Shown here: piece after piece, positions 1 through 8,416 of the stretch | Numbering within the stretch: the stretch's first letter is position 1 | Layout of the letters: each line of letters begins with the position of its first letter | DNA from: CAYSFW01 sp050329935 | Lineage (GTDB): Bacteria > Pseudomonadota > Gammaproteobacteria > UWMA-0217 | Length of the DNA: 64,000 nt | Direction: 5' to 3' | Assembly: GCA_050329935.1 (NCBI GenBank) | Contig: JBHJOI010000105.1 | Span: 1-64,000, forward strand | Program-made: the position numbers and the translations under genes | The notes under the pieces: generated by a model | Told to the model about the DNA's origin: nothing | The model's input: only the letters and a program-made list of their open reading frames with translations | Database searches by the model: none

Positions 1-647
1 TGCCAGGTCGAAGGAATCAGCGTAGTCTCCGACAGCGAACGCTCCAGGGTGAAATATTGCGACGGCTCATGATGCGAGTTCACCATGCCGAATGGCACCA
101 CGATCTCGCCTATGCGCCAGTTGAGGGCCGGGTTGCGCTCAATTTTCAGATGCGCCTGCTCCAGCACGACCTCACCGCCCTTTTCGATCTCCACTTCGAA
201 TTCACCAGCCTCCTCGGGCTCAAACTCGACGGTTGAGCCGGTGCCACCATGCTCGAACTCAATTTCCGCTACAAATGAAATGCCGCCACCGAAGTCATAC
301 TCCGGCGCCAGGATAATGCGTTCGAGATCGGTGCGCGCACGCGATCGCGCGGAATTGTCCTGGGCATTTTCGTAGAAATCGTAGCGCTGATAATTGATGA
401 CGCCGTAACCCTGCCAACGCAGCTTGCCGCTCTCCCCCTCGCGCGAAGCCGCGGCGTGCTCGGCTTGTCCGAGTAGCGCGTCGATTTGTTGCTGCTGGCG
501 CTCGATCGTCGCGCTTTGCGCTTTCAGCTGGTCGGCCAGATCCTGCAACGAGGATTCCGCCGCGAAACCCACCCCCAGCGCCAACGGTGACAACGCCACG
601 ACGATGACACCACCGCGACGCAAGACTGATTGAAGATACGCGTTCAA
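1..647 (-). CDS. Outer-membrane porin-like beta-barrel protein, partial (C-terminus outside window)
   Basis: Reading the minus strand from a TTG at 645-647, preceded by AGGAG at 8 bases, gives an open frame of about 215 codons that runs off the window start. The product begins with a short basic stretch and a hydrophobic signal peptide ending near GVGFAAES. A glutamine-rich coiled coil follows (LADQLKAQSATIERQQQQIDALL), then strand-like segments starting LRWQGYGVINYQRYDFYEN with many acidic and aromatic residues. This order (signal, short coiled coil, barrel) is typical of putative porins of the phosphate-selective/OprP type. The exact family and substrate are not identifiable from the visible part. 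It is divergent from the heme receptor. No ATG fits the frame, so the TTG start is an inference. Confidence 0.65.
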   Translation of the reverse strand, partial: MNAYLQSVLRRGGVIVVALSPLALGVGFAAESSLQDLADQLKAQSATIERQQQQIDALLGQAEHAAASREGESGKLRWQGYGVINYQRYDFYENAQDNSARSRARTDLERIILAPEYDFGGGISFVAEIEFEHGGTGSTVEFEPEEAGEFEVEIEKGGEVVLEQAHLKIERNPALNWRIGEIVVPFGMVNSHHEPSQYFTLERSLSETTLIPSTW

Positions 648-741
648 TGCATCAACTCCTCTTGTATTGCTGGACGTCCCACGGCAACGCATCGTGCCTG
701 GGATCATCTGGCTAGAATTTCATTAACGATACACAGTCTCA

Positions 742-755
742 TTTGCAATTGCAAA
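742..755. promoter_or_regulatory. Perfect 14-bp palindrome in divergent promoter region
   Basis: TTTGCAATTGCAAA is its own reverse complement. It lies about 95 bases upstream of the porin start, in the AT-rich part of the porin/receptor intergenic region. That fits a dimeric regulator site, but no regulator can be assigned. Confidence 0.4.
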
Positions 756-847
756 CGCGTCGTATTTGTCTTAAATCAAGATTTCCGAGTGTTTCAATCA
801 GACATCGACGGCTGAAGCGAGTACCCAGCACCCTGCTAGGTTGCTAC

Positions 848-861
848 TGCGAATCATTCGC
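848..861. promoter_or_regulatory. Probable Fur-type operator upstream of heme receptor
   Basis: The sequence TGCGAATCATTCGC contains the inverted repeat GCGAAT-C-ATTCGC (849-861). It resembles the AATGATAATCATT core of Fur boxes. The same 11-mer TGCGAATCATT recurs at 12654-12664, in front of the IsdG-type heme monooxygenase. It sits about 150 bases before the receptor ATG, beside AT-rich sequence (TTATTATTTTGAC) that could hold a promoter. The assignment to Fur is inference from position and similarity. Confidence 0.5.
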
Positions 862-971
862 GTTATTATTTTGACTCGGTCGGTGCTACCGACCCAGCTC
901 GCCCCCCACGCAGAACGCGAAGGCAGCCAGCCAAAAAAATGAACCCCTCATTTCTTGGAGGCTGTTAGCTC

Positions 972-1037
972 GTGAATCGCTCCACCGACCGCCACGCCCC
1001 GGACTTGCAAGCATGTGCCGGCATCGCGCGCGCCTGA
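972..1037 (+). CDS. Possible 21-residue leader ORF overlapping the heme receptor start
   Basis: GTG at 972 follows a good ribosome-binding site (GGAGG at 957-961, 10 bases away) and opens a 21-codon frame ending TGA at 1035-1037. This is 25 bases into the receptor gene in another frame. The receptor ATG at 1013 has no good ribosome-binding site of its own, so coupled translation is possible. It may equally be chance; no homology is visible. Confidence 0.25.
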   Translation: MNRSTDRHAPDLQACAGIARA

Positions 1038-3061
1038 ATCACCCGCTCGTGTTCCGGTCAAGGCCGCTGCGCCGCTATGCGCTGATCGCCGCGTTCGCGG
1101 CCTCGAGCGCGGCCGCCGATGAAGCGAACCGTTGGCTGGATACCGTCGTCGTGACTGGGACACGGACCGAGCGTGCCCTGCTCGACGTCCCGGTGCGCAC
1201 CGAGGTGGTTTCGCGTGAAGCGCTGGAAACGACCCATGCCCGCGATCTCGCGGACGCGCTGCGCCATCAACCGGGTCTGCTGTTACAGGAAATCCACGGC
1301 AAGAGCGGCACGGAGGTTTGGTTGCAGGGCCTGAACGCGGATCGCGTCCTGGTGTTGGTCAATGGACGGCCGGTCAGTGCATCCACCGGTTCAACTGTCG
1401 ACCTCTCGCAACTTTCGGTGGGTGAGATCGATCGCGTGGAAATCGTCAAGGGTGCGGTCTCGGCCCTGTATGGCAGCTCCGCGATGGGCGGCGTCGTCAA
1501 CATCATCACCCGCCGCCCGAGTGCCCCCTGGAGTTACATCGTGGCGGGCGACGTCGGCAGCTTTGGCGATAAGAATCGCGGCGCCGCCACGAAACCTTCC
1601 AGTCGCCACGCCGTACTCGACCTCAGCGCGAACTCCGATCGACTCGGCGCACGCTTGAGCGCCGATCTTCGCGACTCCGATGGATTCGATCTCGATAAAT
1701 CAACATTCCGCTACGAAGGTGACGCAGGCCCCAAGTTCAATCTCAATGGCGAGTTGGCCTGGCGCTATAGCACCGACAACGAAATCACCTTCACGCCCGC
1801 CTATTACCGGGAAGACCTGGTCAACGGCTTCGCCGACACCGCACCGGGCATCGGCGAGATCCGCAAGGAGAAACGTGAATTCGCGGAACGCGCGACCGGA
1901 ACCCTGGCATTCCGGCACCGTACCGAACTCGGAAGCAAGTTCAGCGGCTACGTCATGCACGAGTCGTTCGACAACCAAACCGCGCAGGACGTTATCGCGA
2001 CGCCCGAGGTCGAGCAAGAGCGTAATGCCCAACTCGGATTCGACAAGGCTGAAATCCAGTGGGACCAGCCCCTGGGCGAATCGCAACTCCTGACCCTAGG
2101 ATTGGTCGCTTTCGATTCTGACCTCGAGCAAAGCGCAGTGCGACGCGACGGCGGCCGGGTACTAGAAATCAGGGAAATATCCCCGGGCGCCCGGCAGCGA
2201 AACATCGAGTTCTTCGCTCAGAACGACATCTTTATTGGTGAGCATTGGGAACTGCTGCCCGGCCTCCGGATTCAGGACGACCGGGAATTCGGTTCCCACC
2301 TGGCACCCAAGCTGAACCTGATGTACCGCCCGTCGATCTTCGCGCCTTTCGAGACGCGCGTGCGCGCCGGAATCGGCAGTGGCTATCGCACGCCCAATCT
2401 CAAGGAGCGCTTCTTCGTGTTCGATCACAGCCAGCTCGGCTACATGGTACTCGGAAATCCCAGCCTGAACCCTGAACAATCAATGAGTTATCAAGCTGGG
2501 TTCGAAATCAGCCACGCCAACGGGTCACGCGCGGAATTCTCGTTGTTCCACAACGACATCGAGGATCTGATCGACACCGGACTTGATCAAACGGCATCCG
2601 CCCTCAGCGGCCTGCAAGTATTCAAGTACATCAATATCGCTCGCGCCCGCACGCGCGGAGCCGAATTAAGCTTCGGCCACGCATTCTCGCGGACGCTCTC
2701 CGTGGACCTGGGTTACAGCTATCTCGACACCCTGGATCGCGACACCGGGCACGCGCTCACGCGGCGCCCGGAACATCAGATCACCGCCGCCCTCGATTGG
2801 CGCTTGCCGGTCACCGACAGCCTGGTCAGCCTGCGCGCGACCCACCAGACCGAGGAGTTCATCGACGGTCAGAACACCCTGGTTTCCCCCGGTTGGACAC
2901 GCGTGGATCTCAAGTTGAATCAACCGATCCGCCACGGTCTCAAATTTTATCTGGGTATCGACAACCTGAATGACGAGCACCGCGACCCCGCGCGCGCGGG
3001 CTTTGATTTTCGTCCGAAACAGGGACGGTTCATTTATGCCGGGCTCAGACTCGAACACTAG
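1013..3061 (+). CDS. hmuR: TonB-dependent outer-membrane heme receptor
   Basis: A 682-residue TonB-dependent receptor that would carry heme across the outer membrane. The signal peptide ends near ASSAAA. A TonB box-like stretch, LDTVVVTGTRTERAL, follows at about residues 42-56. The plug domain holds GKSGTEVWLQGLNADRVLVLVNGRPV and the IDRVEIVKGAVSALYGSSAM motif typical of BtuB/heme receptors. The barrel has the loop signature GYRTPNLKERF followed by GNPSLNPE, comparable with the FRAP/NPNL region of heme receptors, and it ends in a strand (GRFIYAGLRLEH). The ligand is assigned mainly from context: HmuY, HutZ and HmuTUVS lie directly downstream. A short overlapping frame (972-1037) with a better ribosome-binding site may feed ribosomes to this start. 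It is followed after 39 bases by hmuY. Confidence 0.85.
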   Translation: MCRHRARLNHPLVFRSRPLRRYALIAAFAASSAAADEANRWLDTVVVTGTRTERALLDVPVRTEVVSREALETTHARDLADALRHQPGLLLQEIHGKSGTEVWLQGLNADRVLVLVNGRPVSASTGSTVDLSQLSVGEIDRVEIVKGAVSALYGSSAMGGVVNIITRRPSAPWSYIVAGDVGSFGDKNRGAATKPSSRHAVLDLSANSDRLGARLSADLRDSDGFDLDKSTFRYEGDAGPKFNLNGELAWRYSTDNEITFTPAYYREDLVNGFADTAPGIGEIRKEKREFAERATGTLAFRHRTELGSKFSGYVMHESFDNQTAQDVIATPEVEQERNAQLGFDKAEIQWDQPLGESQLLTLGLVAFDSDLEQSAVRRDGGRVLEIREISPGARQRNIEFFAQNDIFIGEHWELLPGLRIQDDREFGSHLAPKLNLMYRPSIFAPFETRVRAGIGSGYRTPNLKERFFVFDHSQLGYMVLGNPSLNPEQSMSYQAGFEISHANGSRAEFSLFHNDIEDLIDTGLDQTASALSGLQVFKYINIARARTRGAELSFGHAFSRTLSVDLGYSYLDTLDRDTGHALTRRPEHQITAALDWRLPVTDSLVSLRATHQTEEFIDGQNTLVSPGWTRVDLKLNQPIRHGLKFYLGIDNLNDEHRDPARAGFDFRPKQGRFIYAGLRLEH

Positions 3062-3100
3062 CAAAAATCAAGCAACTCAAACTGACGAGGAGAAAAACAC

Positions 3101-4300
3101 ATGAGACCCCACCAGCTACATTACCTGGCCCTGGCGGCCCTGGGCCTGGCGCTCGCGGGATGCGGATCCAGCGGCAACAACGGCGACCCAGCCGCCGCCA
3201 ACACAACCCCGGCGCCCGCGCCCCAGGCGAGCACGCCCGCGCCGGCGCCAACCCGCGTGGAGCCGAAAACGGTTCAGCTCGACGCCACCGCCGGCGGCTT
3301 TGGCGCTCGGCCGGATAACCCGCTGAATAAATTTAGCTATTTCAGCTTCACCACGGGTGAGCTGGTGCCCCTCACCGACGCGGAGGCCGCCACCTCAACC
3401 GCCTGGCATATCGCCTTCAAACGCACCAACATCCAGCTCAACGGTGGCGTATCCGGTCCGGGCACGGTCAAGGCAGCGGTCGCCGACGCACAAAGCGATT
3501 ACTTCGAAGCGGATGGCAAGACACCGAATAACTCAGTCTTCCTGAACGCGACGGCCGCCCAGGAACTGGCCGCGCTGGAGGCAATCACCACCGATGCGGG
3601 ACTAACCTACCAAACCGACCGCGACCAACCGAACATCCCGAACAACGGCGGCGACAACGGTTGGTGGGCCTACAATCCTCAAACCCACACGGTCAGCGCG
3701 CGGCCCGGCAACTGGTACGTCGCGCGCGGCGCCGCCGGCGACAGTTACGCCCGATTTCGCGTCACCGAAATCGAGCAGGCGGACCGCTCGATCAAGCTGG
3801 AAATGTTCATCCAAAATCCGGGCGAAACGGGATTCGCGAATTCAGCCAACACTTGGACCGCGGCCCTCGGCGCCAGCGGTGGTTCCAAATGTTTCGATTT
3901 CGAAACCCGCGCCGAGGTCGATTGCACCGTCGCCGCCGCGACCTGGGACCTGCAACTCGAAGTCTCGGCGAATGGACGTAGCTGGAATCTGTGGACCAAT
4001 AGCGGGGTGAAAGGTAGCGGCAGCCGGGGCGGAAGCTTTGGACCGATAGACTCGGCCAGCATCGGAAGTTATGCCAGTAACGCCGCCGTGCCCAATTTCT
4101 TCGTCGACACCAAGAGTGGCGTGTTCACGGACCATTCCTGGTATGCCTATAACCTGCAAGGCCGCAATGAACTATGGCCCAACTACCGCGTTTATGTCGT
4201 CGACACGGGCACGGGCAAATACAAAATGCAGATTCTGAGTTACTACAACGACGCCGGCGCGAGCGGCCATTACCGCCTACGCTACCTGCCAATGCCGTGA
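3101..4300 (+). CDS. hmuY: HmuY-family heme-binding lipoprotein
   Basis: A 399-residue lipoprotein. The signal peptide has a lipobox LAGC with acylated Cys21, followed by a Pro/Ala-rich linker to about residue 55. The mature domain starts GGFGARPDNPLNKFSYFSFTTGELV, with AWHIAFKRTNIQLNGGVSG near residue 105. This pattern matches the HmuY family, whose founder in Porphyromonas binds heme at the cell surface and passes it to its TonB receptor. It is longer than the roughly 210-residue Porphyromonas protein, so it has an extra beta-rich region that may be a second lobe. GAGGAG lies 10 bases before the ATG. The gene pairs with the receptor upstream and is closed by a strong terminator, so receptor and lipoprotein probably form one transcript. 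Confidence 0.8.
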   Translation: MRPHQLHYLALAALGLALAGCGSSGNNGDPAAANTTPAPAPQASTPAPAPTRVEPKTVQLDATAGGFGARPDNPLNKFSYFSFTTGELVPLTDAEAATSTAWHIAFKRTNIQLNGGVSGPGTVKAAVADAQSDYFEADGKTPNNSVFLNATAAQELAALEAITTDAGLTYQTDRDQPNIPNNGGDNGWWAYNPQTHTVSARPGNWYVARGAAGDSYARFRVTEIEQADRSIKLEMFIQNPGETGFANSANTWTAALGASGGSKCFDFETRAEVDCTVAAATWDLQLEVSANGRSWNLWTNSGVKGSGSRGGSFGPIDSASIGSYASNAAVPNFFVDTKSGVFTDHSWYAYNLQGRNELWPNYRVYVVDTGTGKYKMQILSYYNDAGASGHYRLRYLPMP

Positions 4301-4348
4301 ATCGATTTGGTTTTCTCGTGCTCCTCGTTCTCTCCGGCGACGGAAACT

Positions 4349-4377
4349 GCCGGCCAATGACATTGGCCGGCCTTTTT
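4349..4377 (+). terminator. Intrinsic terminator between hmuY and hutZ
   Basis: An 11-bp perfect inverted repeat (GCCGGCCAATG at 4349-4359, CATTGGCCGGC at 4361-4371) is followed by C and five T residues. It would separate the abundant receptor/lipoprotein message from the cytoplasmic and transport genes downstream. Confidence 0.85.
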
Positions 4378-4432
4378 AAAACAGGATGCGAAACGCATCG
4401 ATTCAATCAACACAATCCGTTTGGAGTAAACC

Positions 4433-4990
4433 ATGCCTGACGACAATTCGCTTGATCTCGACTCGGTTCGCGCGGAATACGAACATTTTCCGACGGCCTT
4501 CGAATCCGTGCTGATGGCGACCTGCGATGCCGACGGACTGCCCGATGCCAGTTACGCGGCCTACATCCACCATGACAGCTACTACTACGTTTACGTCAGC
4601 GAACTCGCTCGCCATACCCAGAACCTAAAACAGACCGGCAAGGCCTGCGTGCTCTTCATCGAAAACGAGCGCGACGCCGGCCATCCGTTCGCTCGTCAAC
4701 GCGTGACGCTTGATTGCGGCGCGGCCGAGGTCGAACGCGATAGCACCGAGTTCAACGACATTCTCGATCGCTTTCATGCCCGCTTTGGCAAATTGGTCGA
4801 GACACTGCGCAATCTAAGGGATTTTCATTTATTTCGGATCGTGCCGCGCCAGGGCGTGTTCGTGAAAGGTTTCGCCCGCGCCTTCCTGATCTCCGATCCG
4901 AGCGCACCGCAAGTATCCCACATGCGTGACCGCGGCCACCGTGCGATGGACGCGGCAACCGAACAAGCAATGAACGAGACCGCCACATGA
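4433..4990 (+). CDS. hutZ: HutZ/HugZ-family heme utilization protein
   Basis: A 185-residue protein with the split-barrel flavin-reductase fold of the pyridoxamine-phosphate-oxidase group. The N-terminal half reads FESVLMATCDADGLPDASYAAYI, then YVYVSELARHTQNL and RVTLDCGAAEVER. The C-terminal part, FHLFRIVPRQGVFVKGFARAFLI, is characteristic of the HugZ/HutZ/HutX-associated proteins that bind heme and release its iron. A C-terminal His pair (SHMRDRGH) is available as a heme ligand, although the exact ligand is inferred. It lies just after the hmuY terminator and its stop overlaps the next small gene by ATGA, so it probably heads the second transcript of the heme locus. Confidence 0.85.
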   Translation: MPDDNSLDLDSVRAEYEHFPTAFESVLMATCDADGLPDASYAAYIHHDSYYYVYVSELARHTQNLKQTGKACVLFIENERDAGHPFARQRVTLDCGAAEVERDSTEFNDILDRFHARFGKLVETLRNLRDFHLFRIVPRQGVFVKGFARAFLISDPSAPQVSHMRDRGHRAMDAATEQAMNETAT

Positions 4991-5259
4991 ACGACATGAC
5001 CCCAACAACGGCATGTGAAACACTGCTCGCGTCGACTTTTTTTCTATTGAGTCGATACAGCCTTGAACGCTGCGCCGATCTCGCCGAAGCGATCGCGCAG
5101 CATTTCGAGTTGCTCCAGGCGCATCCCGAGGTGCAGCGATCACGTGCCTTGCATTCCACGTGCAATGCGCTGCTACTGCAATGGCAACGCGTCGCGCGGC
5201 AGGTCGAAACACCTTCGACACCAACCTGTCGCGTAACCGCGCCAAGCAGCATCCACTAG
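4987..5259 (+). CDS. Small unrecognised protein coupled to hutZ
   Basis: A 90-residue frame whose ATG overlaps the hutZ stop (ATGA), which suggests coupled translation. The protein has no signal peptide. It is predicted mostly helical from FFLLSRYSLERCADLAEAIAQHFELL to about residue 75, with a few Cys and His residues (C12, C29, H39, H45). I recognise no family. Position inside the heme operon and the tight overlap argue that it is real and works with HutZ or the transporter; codon use matches its neighbours. Confidence 0.65.
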   Translation: MNDMTPTTACETLLASTFFLLSRYSLERCADLAEAIAQHFELLQAHPEVQRSRALHSTCNALLLQWQRVARQVETPSTPTCRVTAPSSIH

Positions 5260-5330
5260 CACCACGAGCGCTCACCATGCTGATTCTGCAATCCTCCTGG
5301 CCTAGCGCCAGTCAAACCCGGAGGTAGCCA

Positions 5331-6215
5331 ATGAACGTCCGACTCGCGCGCGGCTTCGCAATGGCCCTCGTGTTTGCGACCGCGCCCCTCGCGTTCGGAA
5401 ACGAGTTCACGCCGCGCGTGATCAGCGCAGGCGGCGCATTGACCGAGATCGTTTACGCACTTGGCGCCGAGCAGCAACTGGTCGGGGTCGACAGCACAAG
5501 CACCTGGCCGACCGCGGCGACCGCGCTGCCAAAAGTCGGCTATTTCAGACAACTTTCGGCAGAAGGTGCATTGTCACTCGCGCCGTCGCTTGTCCTCGCG
5601 TCCGAGGATGCGGGTCCACCGGAAACCCTGCAACAAATTCGACAGGCGGGCGTTCAGGTGAAAACCTTCGCCAACAACTACTCCAGCGACGGGGTCGCGA
5701 CCAAGATTCGGGCCGTCGCCGAGGCGCTCGACCGGACGGAACAAGGCGAACGGCTCGCGAACGCGGTGGTCACCGAAGTCAACGCTGCACGCGCGCGAAT
5801 CGCGGCCCTCGATGGACGGCAGCCACGCGTGCTTTTCGTGCTCGGCGTCGGCGGCGGTTCGCCGGTCGCCGCTGGCAACGCAACCGCGGCTTCCGCGATG
5901 ATCGCGCTTGCCGGCGGCATCAACGTTTTCGAGGATTTCGAAGGCTACAAACCCGTGAACGGCGAGGCGATCGCGATAGCCGCCCCCGACGTGTTGCTCA
6001 CCGTTGAACCTGCATCGAATACCGCCGAACTCGAACGACAGCTGCTGGCCATTCCCGGAGTCGCCGCCACGCCGGCCGGCGAGAACCGGCGCTTCGTCGC
6101 GATGGATGGCTTGCGCTTGTTGGGGTTTGGCCCGCGTCTCGGCGAAACCCTGAATCAACTCGCCGGTCGGCTGCATGCCGCACCGGTCACCGCGGAGTCA
6201 CGCGATGGCGGATAA
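5331..6215 (+). CDS. hmuT: Periplasmic heme-binding protein of heme ABC transporter
   Basis: A 294-residue protein with a signal peptide cleaved near LAFGNEF, followed by a class III substrate-binding fold of the BtuF/ShuT type. RVISAGGALTEIVYALGAEQQLVGVDSTSTWP is the hallmark N-terminal lobe motif. VLFVLGVGGGSPVAAGNATAASAMIALAGG opens the second lobe, and GFGPRLGETLNQL closes it. A Tyr in the KVGYFRQLS segment matches the axial heme ligand region of ShuT/HmuT by position. The ribosome-binding site is GGAGG, 7 bases before ATG. Its end overlaps the permease start by 11 bases. Confidence 0.9.
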   Translation: MNVRLARGFAMALVFATAPLAFGNEFTPRVISAGGALTEIVYALGAEQQLVGVDSTSTWPTAATALPKVGYFRQLSAEGALSLAPSLVLASEDAGPPETLQQIRQAGVQVKTFANNYSSDGVATKIRAVAEALDRTEQGERLANAVVTEVNAARARIAALDGRQPRVLFVLGVGGGSPVAAGNATAASAMIALAGGINVFEDFEGYKPVNGEAIAIAAPDVLLTVEPASNTAELERQLLAIPGVAATPAGENRRFVAMDGLRLLGFGPRLGETLNQLAGRLHAAPVTAESRDGG

Positions 6216-7344
6216 CCTCGGCGCCACCTATCCGACCGCGGCAACCGCGCCTAAGCCACGCGATGCCGTGCCCGCGCGGCCGTCCCATCGGTTTGGCCAC
6301 CGCAAGGACGCGGTATTGCTGATGGCGCTCGGTGTGGCGCTGCTCGTGACGGCGCTCGCCGCCCTCGGCATTGGCGCGGTCCCCATTGGGCTCGGCGGGG
6401 TCGCGGCGATTCTCGTCGAACCGCTCGGCATTACCCTGCCTTGGGGCCATACCGATAGCGAGCGCACGGTACTGGAAACGATTCGCGCGCCGCGGGTCGC
6501 ACTCGGCGCGCTGGTTGGCGCGGGCCTCGGGGTCGCCGGCGCGGCGATGCAAGGCCTGTTTCGCAATCCGCTTGCCGATCCCGCGCTCGTCGGCGTTTCG
6601 AGCGGCGCGGCGTTAGCGGCGGTCAGCATGATCGTTTTAGGCGCGACCGTATTCAAAGCTTGGTCCGGTTGGCTGGGTTTGTACGCGCTGCCGGTCGCCG
6701 CCTTCGCCGGAGGTGTGCTCGCGACGCTTGTGGTTTACCGCTTCGCCAATGTGGGCGGCAGGACCGTGGTGGCGTCGATGCTGCTCGCGGGGATCGCGGT
6801 CAACGCCATCGCGGCGGCGTTGACCGGTGCACTGACCTTCATCGCCGACGACGCGCAGTTGCGCACCCTCACCTTCTGGACCTTGGGTAGCTTGGGCGGC
6901 GCCAGCTGGGAACGGGTCGGTATCGTGTTTACATTCCTGCTGATTCCACTGATTTTGATTCCGCGTCACGCCCGCGCCTTGAATGCGCTATTGCTGGGAG
7001 AATCGGAAGCGATGCACCTCGGCTACGACCTTGAGCGGCTCAAACGTCGGATCGTGTTGCTGGTCGCGCTGTGCGTCGGCGCCGCGGTCTCGATGACCGG
7101 CATCATAGGATTCATCGGCCTGGTGGTTCCGCATCTCATTCGCCTGGCGATCGGCCCGGATCATCGCGCGCTGATACCGGCCTCCGCGTTGCTGGGCGCC
7201 ACCCTGTTGTTGCTCGCCGACTTGCTGGCGCGCACCGCGGTCGCACCGGCGGAGCTCCCTATCGGCATCGTAACCGCCGCAATCGGTGGCCCGTTCTTCC
7301 TTTGGCTGCTCGGACGGCGTCAGCAAGGCAGTGGATGGCGATGA
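6205..7344 (+). CDS. hmuU: Heme ABC transporter permease (FecCD family)
   Basis: A 379-residue inner-membrane permease with about ten hydrophobic helices. The FecCD signature RNPLADPALVGVSSGAAL lies near residue 125. ETIRAPRVALGALVGAGLGVAGAAMQG and GFIGLVVPHLIRLAIGPDHRALIPASAL are the other conserved blocks, the second being the loop that contacts the ATPase. The start at 6205 is chosen because GGAG lies 8 bases before it; a longer frame begins at 6175. An N-terminal extension of about 35 polar residues precedes the first helix. The stop overlaps the next small gene (ATGA). Confidence 0.9.
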   Translation: MADNLGATYPTAATAPKPRDAVPARPSHRFGHRKDAVLLMALGVALLVTALAALGIGAVPIGLGGVAAILVEPLGITLPWGHTDSERTVLETIRAPRVALGALVGAGLGVAGAAMQGLFRNPLADPALVGVSSGAALAAVSMIVLGATVFKAWSGWLGLYALPVAAFAGGVLATLVVYRFANVGGRTVVASMLLAGIAVNAIAAALTGALTFIADDAQLRTLTFWTLGSLGGASWERVGIVFTFLLIPLILIPRHARALNALLLGESEAMHLGYDLERLKRRIVLLVALCVGAAVSMTGIIGFIGLVVPHLIRLAIGPDHRALIPASALLGATLLLLADLLARTAVAPAELPIGIVTAAIGGPFFLWLLGRRQQGSGWR

Positions 7345-7550
7345 AACGCAACCGCCCAGCGACTCCGGCACCCCCGCCGCGGCCGCCCACTGAAACGCCG
7401 CTCGCCTGGCTGGCAGTCTCCATCGTGTTGACCGGACTAGCGCTGTCAGCCCTGCTACTGCTCGCACCGCTGCTGGTCAGCGTGGACTCGCCACTCGCGC
7501 AAGTCGCGGCCACCCAGACGCCAAAGCATCACATCTCACGGGAACCATGA
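7341..7550 (+). CDS. Small single-span membrane protein between hmuU and hmuV
   Basis: A 69-residue frame whose ATG overlaps the hmuU stop and whose own TGA overlaps the hmuV ATG, so it is coupled on both sides. The protein has a basic Pro-rich N-terminus (KRNRPATPAPPPRPP) and one transmembrane helix (LAWLAVSIVLTGLALSALLL, about residues 20-45). A short tail with His residues (PKHHISREP) follows. The hydrophobic profile and the double overlap support a real gene. Family unknown; a small extra subunit of the heme transporter is a reasonable inference. Confidence 0.65.
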   Translation: MKRNRPATPAPPPRPPTETPLAWLAVSIVLTGLALSALLLLAPLLVSVDSPLAQVAATQTPKHHISREP

Positions 7551-8416
7551 CCATGTTACGCGCCAATGGCATTTCGGTTCGAATCGGCTCGCGCTGGCTG
7601 ATCAGGAACATTACGCTCAGCGTGGAACCCGGAAACTTCGTCGCCGTGGTCGGACCGAACGGTGCCGGCAAATCCACGCTGCTGCGCGCCCTGAGCGGCG
7701 AAATCGCGGTGACCGAAGGCGCCGTCGAAATGAACGGCCAGCCGCTTGCGCAAATCAGTCTGCGAGACCGGGCTCGGGTTCGCGCGGTGCTGCCGCAACA
7801 CTCGGCCCTGAATTTCCCGTTTCGCTCGATCGATGTCGTTGCCATGGGACGCGATCCCGCCCTCGGTTGCGGTGCCCAGCACGATCGAACAATTGTCACC
7901 GAAGCCCTCGCGGCCGCCGACGCCGCGCATCTCGCCGAACGCGATTTCACGACACTTTCCGGTGGCGAGCAGCAACGCGTGCACTTGGCGCGTGTACTGG
8001 CACAAATCTGGGAGCCCGCAGGCACGTGTCCGCGCTATCTGCTGCTGGATGAACCCACCTCGGCGCTCGACCTCGCCCACCAACACCACTGTCTCGGCGT
8101 CGCCCAGCGATTCGCTTGGGAGCAAGGCATCGGCGTCCTGGCGATCCTGCATGACCTCAACCTTGCGGCCTGCTACGCGGATCAAATCGTCATGCTCGCC
8201 GACAGTTTCGTGCTGGCGCGCGGCACCCCGCGTGAAGTGATCCTGCCGCACCGCATCCGCGAAGCCTTCGGGATCGAAGTCGCGGTCCTCGATCACCCCT
8301 TGCTCAACGATCGGCCGCTGGTCGTGACGGCGAAACCGGTCCCGGCGACCCGACCCGAGGTACCCCAGACGACGACAGTCACATTCCGTTCACCCAGCCC
8401 GGCGTTCGCACCATGA
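7547..8416 (+). CDS. hmuV: Heme ABC transporter ATP-binding protein
   Basis: A 289-residue ATPase that powers HmuU. It has Walker A GPNGAGKST near residue 37, the Q-loop LPQHSALNFPF, the signature LSGGEQQRVHLARVLAQ, Walker B YLLLDEPTSALD and the switch histidine in AILHDLNLAACYADQ. It carries the insert IWEPAGTCPRYLLLDE between signature and Walker B that is typical of HmuV proteins. A Thr/Pro-rich tail of about 35 residues extends beyond the usual end. Start and stop both overlap neighbours by ATGA. A second ATG lies two codons in (7553). Confidence 0.92.
   Translation: MTMLRANGISVRIGSRWLIRNITLSVEPGNFVAVVGPNGAGKSTLLRALSGEIAVTEGAVEMNGQPLAQISLRDRARVRAVLPQHSALNFPFRSIDVVAMGRDPALGCGAQHDRTIVTEALAAADAAHLAERDFTTLSGGEQQRVHLARVLAQIWEPAGTCPRYLLLDEPTSALDLAHQHHCLGVAQRFAWEQGIGVLAILHDLNLAACYADQIVMLADSFVLARGTPREVILPHRIREAFGIEVAVLDHPLLNDRPLVVTAKPVPATRPEVPQTTTVTFRSPSPAFAP

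Noticed and set aside
630..815. Short plus-strand frame in the porin/receptor gap
   Set aside because: It overlaps the porin start and the AT-rich promoter, with no ribosome-binding site or domain.
866..1012. Possible cobalamin riboswitch before the TonB receptor, with the receptor as BtuB
   Set aside because: No B12-box (GCCACTG-like) or typical multi-stem layout is seen, and the downstream genes (HmuY, HutZ, HmuTUVS) are heme-specific.
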